Shown: positions 1-6,772, counted from the stretch's first letter. The stretch is DNA of 7,166 bases from Lachnospiraceae bacterium UBA7143 (GCA_002491905.1 DKWV01000019.1:1-7166); one strand, 5' to 3'. Made by a program: numbers and translations. The notes: a model not told the origin generated them from the sequence alone.

Positions 1-45
1 ACCATAAATATATTGTAGTAGAAAAGAGGTTTTGTTTTGCTTGTT

Positions 46-69
46 ATTTTGGTGTCGCGATAGTAAAAT
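46..69. promoter_or_regulatory. Candidate operator upstream of the esterase/glycosidase operon
   Basis: The 24-bp segment has dyad symmetry about a central TCGCGA (55-60). It is flanked by ATTTT (46-50) and AAAAT (65-69) at exactly symmetric positions, and the T at 53 and A at 62 also pair. An even palindrome centred on a CG-rich core is the general form of LacI/GalR-family operators, which often control sugar operons, but no regulator gene is in the window to support this. It lies about 140 bp before the esterase start. No confident -35/-10 pair was found nearby; a TTGATA at 115-120 could be a -35 element but has no good -10 partner. Function is inferred from symmetry alone. Confidence 0.35.
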
Positions 70-111
70 GAAAGGCAAAGATGCGAAATATTTGGATTGC
101 TGTACTATCGC
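57..111. repeat. 9-bp perfect inverted repeat, GCGATAGTA / TACTATCGC
   Basis: GCGATAGTA at 57-65 is the exact reverse complement of TACTATCGC at 103-111, with a 37-base interval. The left arm is also one half of the dyad at 46-69, so the right arm may be a second half-site for the same regulator, in opposite orientation. If transcribed, the arms could instead pair as a long-range stem. Both arms lie in the non-coding leader of the esterase operon. The sequence cannot distinguish between these uses. Confidence 0.4.
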
Positions 112-127
112 CCTTTGATATTTATTA

Positions 128-144
128 GCTAAATAAGGCTAAAT
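128..144 (+). repeat. Direct repeat of GCTAAAT, 10-bp period
   Basis: GCTAAAT occurs at 128-134 and again at 138-144, so the copies are one helical turn apart. The first copy overlaps the 8-bp palindrome TTAGCTAA (125-132). This is AT-rich DNA about 70 bp before the esterase start, where a promoter is expected. It could be an activator or polymerase contact site or simply chance. Confidence 0.25.
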
Positions 145-196
145 TTAATCTGTCCTGTGGCGGTGTGTCTGTGCGGTCTGATGAAATGCGGATGAA

Positions 197-202
197 GGGG
201 AG
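197..202 (+). promoter_or_regulatory. Ribosome binding site of the SGNH hydrolase gene
   Basis: GGGGAG lies 8 bases before the ATG at 211 and is followed by an A-rich spacer. It supports the chosen start; no other in-frame start nearby has a comparable site. Confidence 0.75.
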
Positions 203-210
203 AACAAAAA

Positions 211-1329
211 ATGGGATATGAAATACAGGCGGAAAAGGGGTTTGTAAACAGGGGGAATCTTTATCGGATCAAGAACCTGATGCAGCGCGCCGAGCGGGGC
301 GACCGTATGACGCTGGCGTTTCTGGGCGGGTCTATCACGCAGGGGTCCGTCTCCTCGCAGTATACAAACTGCTATGCCTATCTGGTCTATGACTGGTTTG
401 TGAGGCGTTTTCCCAAGACGGCATTCACCTATGTGAACGCCGGCGTGGGCGGTACGACGTCCCAGTTTGGCGTGGCCAGAGTGGAGGAAGATGTGCTGGC
501 GTATAAACCTGATTTTGTTATCATTGAATTTTCAGTCAATGATGAGAATACGGATTTTTACCGGGAAACCTATGAAGGGCTGGTGCGGAAGGTGTATGGG
601 AATGCTTTTGCGCCAGCGGTACTGCTGGTACATAATATGTTTTATGACACGGGTGCGAGCGCGGAGGAGAAACACCGGGAAATCGGGGCGCATTATCATC
701 TGCCAGGCGTCAGCATGAAACCGGCCATCTATGCGCAGGTGGAGGCAGGTGCGATTGACAGGCGGGAGATTACGCCGGACGATCTGCATCCCAATTCGGA
801 GGGGCACGCTTTGCTTGCGGAGGTCATTACAGACTGTCTGGACAAAATATATATGCAGAGACAGGAGGCGGAAGAGCCCTTTCCCATGCCGGAGCCTTTG
901 ACGGAAAATGCCTATGAAAATGCGAGACGTTTTCAGAACCACAACAGCGACCCGGTCTGCGAGGGGTTCACAGCCGACGGCGCACTGAAAAAATATGTGA
1001 ACGATATGTTCCGCTGCGGCTGGACAGCATCGGAGAAAGGTGCGAAGATATGCTTTGCGGTGGAAGGAACGGAGATTGCCGTGCAGTACCGGAAGTCGGT
1101 AAAGCACCCGGCGCCTGTGGCGCTTGCGGTGGTGGACGGCGACGAGGAAAACGCGGTGACACTGGATGCCAATTTTGAGGAAACATGGGGAGACAGTCTC
1201 CACATTGACACGCTGGCCCATCATATTTCCCCGGGCGTACATCAGGTGGAGATCCGGCTGACGCAGACGCATGAAAACGATGCCGTGCCGTTTTATCTGG
1301 TGTCGCTTATTGTGGCAGGAGGCAGATGA
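211..1329 (+). CDS. SGNH/GDSL-type esterase with C-terminal beta-domain
   Basis: Probable serine esterase, likely a carbohydrate acetylesterase. The N-terminal half (about 30-215) carries the SGNH blocks: LGGSITQG with nucleophile Ser41, the NAGVGG turn (Asn76 to Gly81), FSVND with Asn110, and DDLHP where Asp190 and His193 complete the catalytic DxxH. Residues about 250-372 look like a separate beta-rich domain, possibly carbohydrate-binding; this is judged from residue pattern only. There is no signal peptide or membrane segment, so it should be cytoplasmic. SGNH followed by a C-terminal beta-domain resembles the order in CE17-type mannan acetylesterases of gut Firmicutes, but family membership is not proven. 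It sits 69 bp before the beta-glucosidase/isomerase frame on the same strand and is probably co-transcribed, suggesting it deacetylates oligosaccharides before hydrolysis. The SGNH assignment is firm; the substrate is inferred. Confidence 0.9.
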   Translation: MGYEIQAEKGFVNRGNLYRIKNLMQRAERGDRMTLAFLGGSITQGSVSSQYTNCYAYLVYDWFVRRFPKTAFTYVNAGVGGTTSQFGVARVEEDVLAYKPDFVIIEFSVNDENTDFYRETYEGLVRKVYGNAFAPAVLLVHNMFYDTGASAEEKHREIGAHYHLPGVSMKPAIYAQVEAGAIDRREITPDDLHPNSEGHALLAEVITDCLDKIYMQRQEAEEPFPMPEPLTENAYENARRFQNHNSDPVCEGFTADGALKKYVNDMFRCGWTASEKGAKICFAVEGTEIAVQYRKSVKHPAPVALAVVDGDEENAVTLDANFEETWGDSLHIDTLAHHISPGVHQVEIRLTQTHENDAVPFYLVSLIVAGGR

Positions 1330-1383
1330 TTGCAGAGTTGAATCTGACATTCGATCCGCATGTTTTAGCTTATGTTTTGAAAA

Positions 1384-1388
1384 GGAGG
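1384..1388 (+). promoter_or_regulatory. Strong ribosome binding site of the glycosidase-isomerase gene
   Basis: GGAGG, within AAAGGAGG at 1381-1388, lies 10 bases before the ATG at 1399. It is a near-perfect Shine-Dalgarno sequence and fixes the start of the fused frame. The 69-bp gap after the esterase stop shows no convincing terminator, which is consistent with one operon. Confidence 0.85.
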
Positions 1389-1398
1389 TATACATAGG

Positions 1399-3702
1399 AT
1401 GTTTCGGGAAGATTTTGTATGGGGCGTTGCCAGCAGCGCTTATCAGGTGGAGGGAAAAGACCCGGAGGACGGTGCGGGAAAGATGATCTGGGACACGTTC
1501 ACGGAGGAGGGCGGTATTATGGATCACACGGACGCCTATGTGTCCTGCGACCATATGCACCGCTATAAGGATGACTATAAGATGATGCGGCTGCTCGGTG
1601 TGAAAGCCTACCGCTTTTCCCTAAACTGGGCAAGACTCCTGCCGGAGGGGACGGGACGCGTGAATGAAAAGGGCGTTGCGCTCTACCGGGATATGATTCT
1701 GGAGATGAAGAAGAACGGCATCACGCCTTATATTACCATGTACCACTGGGAACTCCCGCAGGCGCTGCAGGATAAAGGCGGCTGGCTTAACGAGGAAATC
1801 ATTGAATGGTTTGGGGAGTATGCGAAGGTGGTAGCGGAGAACTTCTCCGATCTTTGCGAATATTTTATCACACTCAACGAGCCGCAGTGCTTCGTGGGAC
1901 TGGGGCATCTGCATGGCGTCAATGCGCCGGGGAAAAAGCTGCCCGTAAAAGACACGTTCCAGATTACGCACAACGCGCTGCGCGCCCACGGACAGGCAGT
2001 AATTAATTTGAGAAAATACGCGAAGCAGCCCATTCAGGTCGGCTATGCGCCCACCTGCGGGATGGCATACCCGGCAAGCGAGAGTCCGGCGGACATTGAA
2101 GCGGCCAGAAGGGTGCTCTTTTCTTTCTACAATCCGATGGATAATTGGACGTGGAATGTAGCCTGGTTTTCCGATCCCGTGTTTCTGGGACAGTATCCCG
2201 AGGAGGGGCTTGACAAATTCAAGGAGTATCTGCCGGAAATTACAAAGGAAGATATGGCGCTGATTGCCCAGCCTCTGGACTTTATGGGGCAGAATATTTA
2301 TAATGGTTATATGGTCCGCGCGGGGGCGGACGGCGAGCCGGAGTTTGTGGACAGACCGGCGGGATTTCCCAAGACGGCGGCGGGGTGGCCGGTGACGCCG
2401 GAATGTCTGTACTGGGGTGTGAAATTCCTGTATGAAAGATATAAACTGCCGCTGTATATCACGGAGAACGGCATGTCCTGCCATGATATCGTGTCGCGGG
2501 ACGGCAGGGTACATGATCCCAACCGCATTACCTTTTTGGACAAATATCTCTCGGCGCTTCAGTGTGCGGCGGACGACGGCGTGGATGTGAGAGGGTATTT
2601 TGAGTGGACGTTTTTAGACAATTTTGAGTGGAACAAGGGCTATACCGAACGGTTTGGGCTGGTGTATGTGGATTTTCAGACACAGAAGCGGATTGCCAAA
2701 GATTCCGCATACTGGTACCAGAAAGTGATGGAGACAAACGGAGGTGTGTTATCAGTGAATCAGAAAGAGAAACCAATATTATTTTTAAATCCTGTGTTTA
2801 AACAGATGATCTGGGGCGGAGAACGTCTGGGGACGGATTGGCCCTATCAGATTCCGGGGCCGGGAACCGGGGAGTGCTGGGCAGTCAGCGCGCATCCGAA
2901 CGGCGACTGTACGGTAAAGGAAGGCGTATATGCCGGGAAAACCCTGTCCCAGCTCTGGAAAGAGGAGCCGGAATTATTTGGAAACACAGGACTTGACAGA
3001 TTCCCGCTGCTCACAAAGATCATTGACGCGAAGACGGATCTGAGTATTCAGGTGCATCCCGACGATGCCTATGCGGGAGCACACGAAAACGGATCCCTTG
3101 GAAAGACGGAGTGCTGGTATATTCTGGACTGCGAGGCGGACTCCACCCTCGTGATCGGGCATAACGCAAAGAATAAAGAAGAGCTTACAACTATGATAAG
3201 AGAGGGCAGATGGGGAGAGTTTATCAGGGAACTGCCGGTGAAGAAGGGCGACTTTATCCAGATCGATCCGGGTACGGTCCACGCCATCAAGGGCGGCATC
3301 ATGCTTCTGGAGACGCAGCAGAATTCGGATATCACCTACCGGGTATACGATTACGACAGACTGACGGATGGGAAGCCAAGACAGCTTCATGTAGAGCAGA
3401 GCATTGATGTGATTACCGTTCCGGCAAAGCCCGCCGCGGAATGCGTCAAGGAGGCGGCAGACCTGCCGAAAGACCAGAAGAACCTGTTGATTTCCTGCCC
3501 GTACTATAAGGTTTGGAAGATCGACGTGGCGAGTCAGGTATCCTTCCCGCAGGAGCACCCGTTCCTGATAATGAGTGTCACGGAGGGAGAAGGTCTGATT
3601 AACGGACAGATGATACAGAAGGGCGACCACTTTATCCTTCCATGCGGTTACGGCGAGGTGGAACTGCAGGGTAAGATGGAGATCATTGCGGCCTCCGTCT
3701 AA
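1399..3702 (+). CDS. Fusion: GH1 beta-glucosidase + type I mannose-6-phosphate isomerase
   Basis: One uninterrupted 767-residue frame holds two full-length enzymes. Residues 1-449 are a GH1 beta-glycosidase with acid/base Glu161 in TLNEPQ, nucleophile Glu356 in YITENG, and substrate-site residues Gln16, His116, Asn160 and Trp403. The DNFEW motif (407-411) is typical of enzymes acting on unphosphorylated glucosides, not 6-phospho-glucosides. Residues about 453-767 (315 aa, the normal length of Firmicutes ManA) are a zinc-dependent type I phosphomannose isomerase that interconverts mannose-6-phosphate and fructose-6-phosphate. Its likely metal ligands are Gln551 and His553 (QVHPDD), Glu571 (KTECW) and His628 (GTVHAI); YRVYDYDR (647-654) supplies the conserved active-site Arg. 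The GH1 part ends at its usual C-terminus and the isomerase starts at its usual N-terminus with almost no linker. No signal peptide is visible, so the protein should be cytoplasmic. A lost stop codon between two adjacent genes, or a sequencing error at the junction, could give this arrangement. Both domain calls are firm; whether the native product is one chain or two is uncertain. Confidence 0.92.
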   Translation: MFREDFVWGVASSAYQVEGKDPEDGAGKMIWDTFTEEGGIMDHTDAYVSCDHMHRYKDDYKMMRLLGVKAYRFSLNWARLLPEGTGRVNEKGVALYRDMILEMKKNGITPYITMYHWELPQALQDKGGWLNEEIIEWFGEYAKVVAENFSDLCEYFITLNEPQCFVGLGHLHGVNAPGKKLPVKDTFQITHNALRAHGQAVINLRKYAKQPIQVGYAPTCGMAYPASESPADIEAARRVLFSFYNPMDNWTWNVAWFSDPVFLGQYPEEGLDKFKEYLPEITKEDMALIAQPLDFMGQNIYNGYMVRAGADGEPEFVDRPAGFPKTAAGWPVTPECLYWGVKFLYERYKLPLYITENGMSCHDIVSRDGRVHDPNRITFLDKYLSALQCAADDGVDVRGYFEWTFLDNFEWNKGYTERFGLVYVDFQTQKRIAKDSAYWYQKVMETNGGVLSVNQKEKPILFLNPVFKQMIWGGERLGTDWPYQIPGPGTGECWAVSAHPNGDCTVKEGVYAGKTLSQLWKEEPELFGNTGLDRFPLLTKIIDAKTDLSIQVHPDDAYAGAHENGSLGKTECWYILDCEADSTLVIGHNAKNKEELTTMIREGRWGEFIRELPVKKGDFIQIDPGTVHAIKGGIMLLETQQNSDITYRVYDYDRLTDGKPRQLHVEQSIDVITVPAKPAAECVKEAADLPKDQKNLLISCPYYKVWKIDVASQVSFPQEHPFLIMSVTEGEGLINGQMIQKGDHFILPCGYGEVELQGKMEIIAASV
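2740..2757 (+). promoter_or_regulatory. Internal Shine-Dalgarno and in-frame GTG start for the isomerase
   Basis: GGAGG at 2740-2744 is followed after 10 bases by GTG at 2755-2757, codon 453 of the fused frame. That is where a stand-alone isomerase would begin (VNQKEKPILFLNP). In the long frame the SD is read as Gly-Gly. The spacing equals that of the gene's own start at 1399. This suggests that the isomerase was once a separate gene and may still be translated separately as a 315-aa protein. Initiation here is inferred from sequence only. Confidence 0.6.
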
Positions 3703-4292
3703 GTGTGGTGAAGAGGGTATACATCCAAGCGTTTCTCACACAGGGACAGAAACCATTTGTGGATTTTCGGATTCCCGGATAATTCCGGATGGAAGGAAAG
3801 TCCGATCTGGTTCCCGTACTTCACAGCGACGATTTTGCCATCCACTTTTGCCAGAATTTCAACGTCCATATCGGCATGTTCGATATAGGGCGCGCGGATA
3901 AAAACCATAGAGAAGTTACCGATTCCCTTTACCGGCTCTTCGGTGACAAAACTGGAGAGTTGTCTGCCGTAAGCATTTCGCTTTATGGTGACGGGCAGCG
4001 TCCCCAGATGGGTGACGGGGCTGTCCTTGATTTTTTGCGCCAAAAGGATCAGACCGGCGCAGGTGGCCAGAGTGGGAAGGCCGCCTGCAATCAGATCCCA
4101 CAGAGGAGCAAGCAGGCCGGATTTCTGTAAGAGCTGTCCCTGCACGGTGCTTTCCCCACCGGGCAGGACGATGCCGTCAAGTCCCTGCAGGTCGGAAACC
4201 TGACGGACTTCCGTGCAGACCGTGCCGATGTCTGTGAGCATGTTTTCGTGCTCGATAAATGCGCCCTGTAAGGCGAGCACACCGATTTTCAT
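3699..4292 (-). CDS. pdxT: PLP synthase glutaminase subunit PdxT
   Basis: Glutamine amidotransferase subunit of the DXP-independent pyridoxal 5'-phosphate synthase. It hydrolyses glutamine and channels ammonia to PdxS. The 197-aa protein has the normal family length and start (IGVLALQGAFIEH), the PGGEST motif (44-49), nucleophile Cys78 in TCAGL, and His168/Glu170 in SFHPEL completing the class I triad. The start at 4292 follows AGAGGA in the end of pdxS. The pdxS stop is at 4294-4296, leaving one base between the genes, so translation is probably coupled and the subunits made in matched amounts. At the other end its TAG stop overlaps the TAA of the convergent glycosidase-isomerase gene in four bases (3699-3702), leaving no room for an intergenic terminator. 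Confidence 0.97.
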   Translation of the reverse strand: MKIGVLALQGAFIEHENMLTDIGTVCTEVRQVSDLQGLDGIVLPGGESTVQGQLLQKSGLLAPLWDLIAGGLPTLATCAGLILLAQKIKDSPVTHLGTLPVTIKRNAYGRQLSSFVTEEPVKGIGNFSMVFIRAPYIEHADMDVEILAKVDGKIVAVKYGNQIGLSFHPELSGNPKIHKWFLSLCEKRLDVYPLHHT

Positions 4293-4293
4293 A

Positions 4294-5169
4294 TTATTGT
4301 CCTCTTTCTTCCATGATCAGCTTAATTTCATTTGGATTGATGCCTACCATAGCTTCGCCCAGATCTTCCGAAAGCCGGGCAATCAGGGCGGCATCTGTAT
4401 AGTTTGTGACGGCCTGCACAATGGCGGCTGCCCGCTTGGCGGGATTGCCGGATTTAAAGATGCCTGAACCCACAAAGACGCCTTCCGCGCCCAACTGCAT
4501 CATCAGCGCTGCGTCCGCAGGCGTTGCAACGCCACCGGCGGCAAAATTCACAACGGGGAGCTTCTGGTTTTCATGCACGTACAGCGCCAGCTCGTAGGGA
4601 ACCTGTAACTGCTTGGCGGCCTCAAACAGTTCATCCTGTTTCATGGAGACAAGCTGTCTGATCTGCGCGTTCATTTTGCGCATGTGACGGACTGCCTGCA
4701 CCACATCCCCGGTTCCCGGCTCGCCTTTCGTGCGGATCATGGCGGCGCCTTCGCTTATTCTTCTCAGGGCTTCGCCCAGATCCCTTGCGCCGCAGACAAA
4801 AGGGACCTGAAATGCTGTCTTGTCTATATGGTAGACGTCATCCGCGGGGGAAAGTACTTCCGACTCGTCAATATAGTCGATCTCGATTGCCTGGAGCACC
4901 TGCGCCTCCACGAAGTGGCCGATCCGGCATTTTGCCATGACGGGAATGCTGACAGCCGCCTGTATGCCCTTTATCATTTTCGGGTCGCTCATGCGGGATA
5001 CGCCTCCGGCGGCCCGGATATCGGCAGGAATCCTTTCCAATGCCATAACGGCGCACGCGCCTGCCTCCTCGGCGATTTTTGCCTGTTCCGGCGTGGTGAC
5101 GTCCATGATGACGCCGCCCTTTAACATCTGTGCCAGTCCCTTGTTTAATTCATACTGCGTCTGATTCAT
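4294..5169 (-). CDS. pdxS: PLP synthase subunit PdxS
   Basis: Lyase/synthase subunit of PLP synthase. It condenses ribose 5-phosphate, glyceraldehyde 3-phosphate and PdxT-derived ammonia into pyridoxal 5'-phosphate; in the family, twelve copies form the core. The 291-aa TIM-barrel protein contains Asp23 in VIMDV, Lys80 in VMAKCRIGH (the ribose-5-phosphate Schiff-base lysine) and Lys148 in IRTKGEPGTG, all matching the family. The frame is open upstream to 5292, but the ATG at 5169 is chosen because MNQTQYELNKGLAQMLKGG matches the usual PdxS N-terminus. It is also preceded by a purine-rich AGGAAGGAAAGG, and an upstream start would lie in the promoter region. It is the first gene of a two-gene operon with pdxT and diverges from the MocR regulator gene. 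Confidence 0.97.
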   Translation of the reverse strand: MNQTQYELNKGLAQMLKGGVIMDVTTPEQAKIAEEAGACAVMALERIPADIRAAGGVSRMSDPKMIKGIQAAVSIPVMAKCRIGHFVEAQVLQAIEIDYIDESEVLSPADDVYHIDKTAFQVPFVCGARDLGEALRRISEGAAMIRTKGEPGTGDVVQAVRHMRKMNAQIRQLVSMKQDELFEAAKQLQVPYELALYVHENQKLPVVNFAAGGVATPADAALMMQLGAEGVFVGSGIFKSGNPAKRAAAIVQAVTNYTDAALIARLSEDLGEAMVGINPNEIKLIMEERGQ

Positions 5170-5340
5170 TTGATGTGACCTTTCCTTCCTGTTTAAATGC
5201 TGTATGTAGAGGACGCGGGCAGAATGGATTTGCCTTTGCCCTCCCGGTTGCTTTTTGATGGTAACTATGTTACAGTAAATCTGGTTATACAAAAATATTC
5301 AAAACGATAATAAAATAAATGTCATACGGGAGTGAAACGG
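5170..5340. promoter_or_regulatory. Divergent pdxS / pdxR promoter region with GTAAC dyad
   Basis: This 171-bp gap must hold promoters for both directions. The clearest element is GTAAC-TAT-GTTAC (5261-5273), extended by A-GTAA (5274-5278), giving three GTAA(C) half-sites in alternating orientation. A weak reverse-strand promoter for pdxST can be drawn with -35 TTGTAT (5292-5287), a 17-base spacer and -10 CATAGT (5269-5264), so the dyad would cover the -10 element. On the forward strand GATAAT (5306-5311) is a good -10 for the regulator gene but has a poor -35. MocR-type PdxR proteins bind such intergenic regions, activating pdxST when PLP is scarce and repressing themselves. The dyad is therefore a candidate operator. 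Exact promoter positions are guesses. Confidence 0.45.
5328..5332 (+). promoter_or_regulatory. Ribosome binding site deciding the regulator start
   Basis: GGGAG is 8 bases before the ATG at 5341. A GTG at 5332 would add three residues (MKR), but it overlaps the last base of this SD and has no good site of its own, so the ATG at 5341 is preferred. Confidence 0.65.
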
Positions 5341-6738
5341 ATGTTGACCTATAATTTTGCTGAGGCACAGGGGCCTTTGTATGAATACATATATCAATGC
5401 ATAAAAGAGGATATCATAGATGGAAATCTGCAGCAGGGAGAAAAGCTCCCGTCCAAGAGAGCCTTTGCCAAAAATAACGGCATTAGTACCATTACCATTC
5501 AGAATGCGTATGACCAGTTAATCAGTGAAGGGTACATTTACACGATACCGCAGAAGGGATATTATGTGGCAAAACTCGAGGGCATGAAAAAGGTGCAGAG
5601 GGAGAGCAGCATTTCCCTGAATATTGATATTCCGAAGGAAAGACCCTCCTATGTGGTAGATTTGTCCGACAATAGAATGAATCCCGATCATTTCCCCTTT
5701 TCCATATGGGCGAAAGTTCTGCGCGGTACCATCTCCGATAAAAGCAGTGAACTGATGGAAGCGTCGCCAGCCGGAGGCATCAGGGAATTGCGGGCGGCAA
5801 TTGCAGAGCATCTGAAATCGTTTCGGGGGATGCTCGTCGATCCTGACCAGATCGTGATCGGCGCGGGAACAGAGTATCTGTACGGACTGATTGTGCAGCT
5901 TTTGGGGAATGAGAAACAGTACTGTGTGGAAAATCCGGGCTATCGGAAAATTGTGCAGGTGTACAGGCAGTACCACATATCCTGCAGGTATGTGGATATA
6001 GATGAAATGGGAATGACCTTTGAGGGCCTGCGGGCCGCCGGGGCGGATATTGCACATATCAGCCCGAACCATCATTTTCCCACGGGGATTACCATGCCTG
6101 CTGGAAGACGGTATGAAATTCTTGCCTGGGCCAATGAGAAGGAGGGACGCTACATCATCGAGGACGACTATGACAGCGAGTTCCGGCTAAACGGGAAACC
6201 GATACCGACCCTGTTCAGCATGGATGCCTGTGAGAAGGTGATTTATATGAATACTTTTTCCAAGTCCCTCACGCCCACCATCCGAATCAGCTATATGGTC
6301 CTGCCGGTTCATCTGGTTAACCGTTTTTACAGGGAATTGTCTTTTTATGCCTGCACGGTCTCCAATTTTGAACAGTACACGCTGGCTGCCTTTATAAGAC
6401 AGGGTTATTTTGAAAAGCATATCAACCGCATGCGCCTGTACTACAGCAGGCAGAGGAAAAAGATGATTGAGACGATCAAAAAAAGCAGGCTGAACGATGT
6501 GTGCGAGATTATGGAAAACGGTTCCGGCCTGCATTTCCTGATTCAGATCAGAACCGATAAATCGGATGAGGCGATTCTTTATGCGTTGGAGAAAAAGGGA
6601 ATACGCGTCAATGCGCTGTCGGAGTACTTCTTTACGCCCAGCAATACGAAGCACTGTTTTATCATCAATTATTCCAATGTGGATATCGAAAAGGCGGGGA
6701 AAGCCTGTGATGTTTTTTATGAGATACTGGCGGAATAG
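5341..6738 (+). CDS. pdxR: MocR-family (GntR wHTH + aminotransferase fold) regulator, probable PdxR
   Basis: PLP-responsive transcription factor. In the 465-aa protein starting at 5341, residues about 10-75 form a GntR-type winged helix with the signature LPSKRAFAKNNGIS (from 36) and a QNAYDQLISEGYI recognition/wing segment. A linker follows, and from about 105 to the end there is a fold-type I aminotransferase domain. PLP-site hallmarks are present: SPNHHFPTG (241-249), EDDYDSEF (from 274) for the pyridine nitrogen, and NTFSKSL with Lys308 as the likely PLP aldimine lysine. Such proteins usually sense PLP or PLP-substrate adducts and lack net aminotransferase activity. Its position divergent from pdxST strongly suggests it is PdxR, controlling PLP synthesis. 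GabR-like or other MocR roles are possible but less fitting. Its 3' end is 34 bp from the convergent toxin gene. Confidence 0.9.
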   Translation: MLTYNFAEAQGPLYEYIYQCIKEDIIDGNLQQGEKLPSKRAFAKNNGISTITIQNAYDQLISEGYIYTIPQKGYYVAKLEGMKKVQRESSISLNIDIPKERPSYVVDLSDNRMNPDHFPFSIWAKVLRGTISDKSSELMEASPAGGIRELRAAIAEHLKSFRGMLVDPDQIVIGAGTEYLYGLIVQLLGNEKQYCVENPGYRKIVQVYRQYHISCRYVDIDEMGMTFEGLRAAGADIAHISPNHHFPTGITMPAGRRYEILAWANEKEGRYIIEDDYDSEFRLNGKPIPTLFSMDACEKVIYMNTFSKSLTPTIRISYMVLPVHLVNRFYRELSFYACTVSNFEQYTLAAFIRQGYFEKHINRMRLYYSRQRKKMIETIKKSRLNDVCEIMENGSGLHFLIQIRTDKSDEAILYALEKKGIRVNALSEYFFTPSNTKHCFIINYSNVDIEKAGKACDVFYEILAE

Positions 6739-6772
6739 AACTGGGGGAGCGGAATTAGAGATTATGCAAGTT

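Noticed and set aside
532..1560. Long reverse-strand open frame of 342 codons across the esterase gene
   Set aside because: It is antisense to a gene with clear SGNH motifs, crosses the esterase-glycosidase boundary, shows no recognisable domain and is rich in His, Arg and Cys in the manner of shadow frames in GC-rich codons.
1621..2514. Reverse-strand open frame of 297 codons inside the glycosidase
   Set aside because: It is wholly antisense to the conserved GH1 core and its translation has no family-like motifs.
1399..2745. 6-phospho-beta-glucosidase for the GH1 half
   Set aside because: The DNFEW motif at 407-411 is that of enzymes for unphosphorylated glucosides; phospho-specific members have a different sequence here. 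No PTS gene is nearby.
2974..3630. Reverse-strand open frame of 218 codons opposite the isomerase domain
   Set aside because: It is antisense to a conserved isomerase region and has no recognisable motif.
3765..3795. Clustered CGGAT repeats near the pdxT end, considered as a terminator or repeat
   Set aside because: They lie in pdxT codons for the conserved region just after FHPEL, do not form a stable stem with a T-run, and are explained by codon use.
5170..5292. Upstream extension of pdxS by 41 codons
   Set aside because: The extension does not resemble any PdxS N-terminus, covers the divergent promoter region, and the ATG at 5169 has both an SD and the family-typical first residues.
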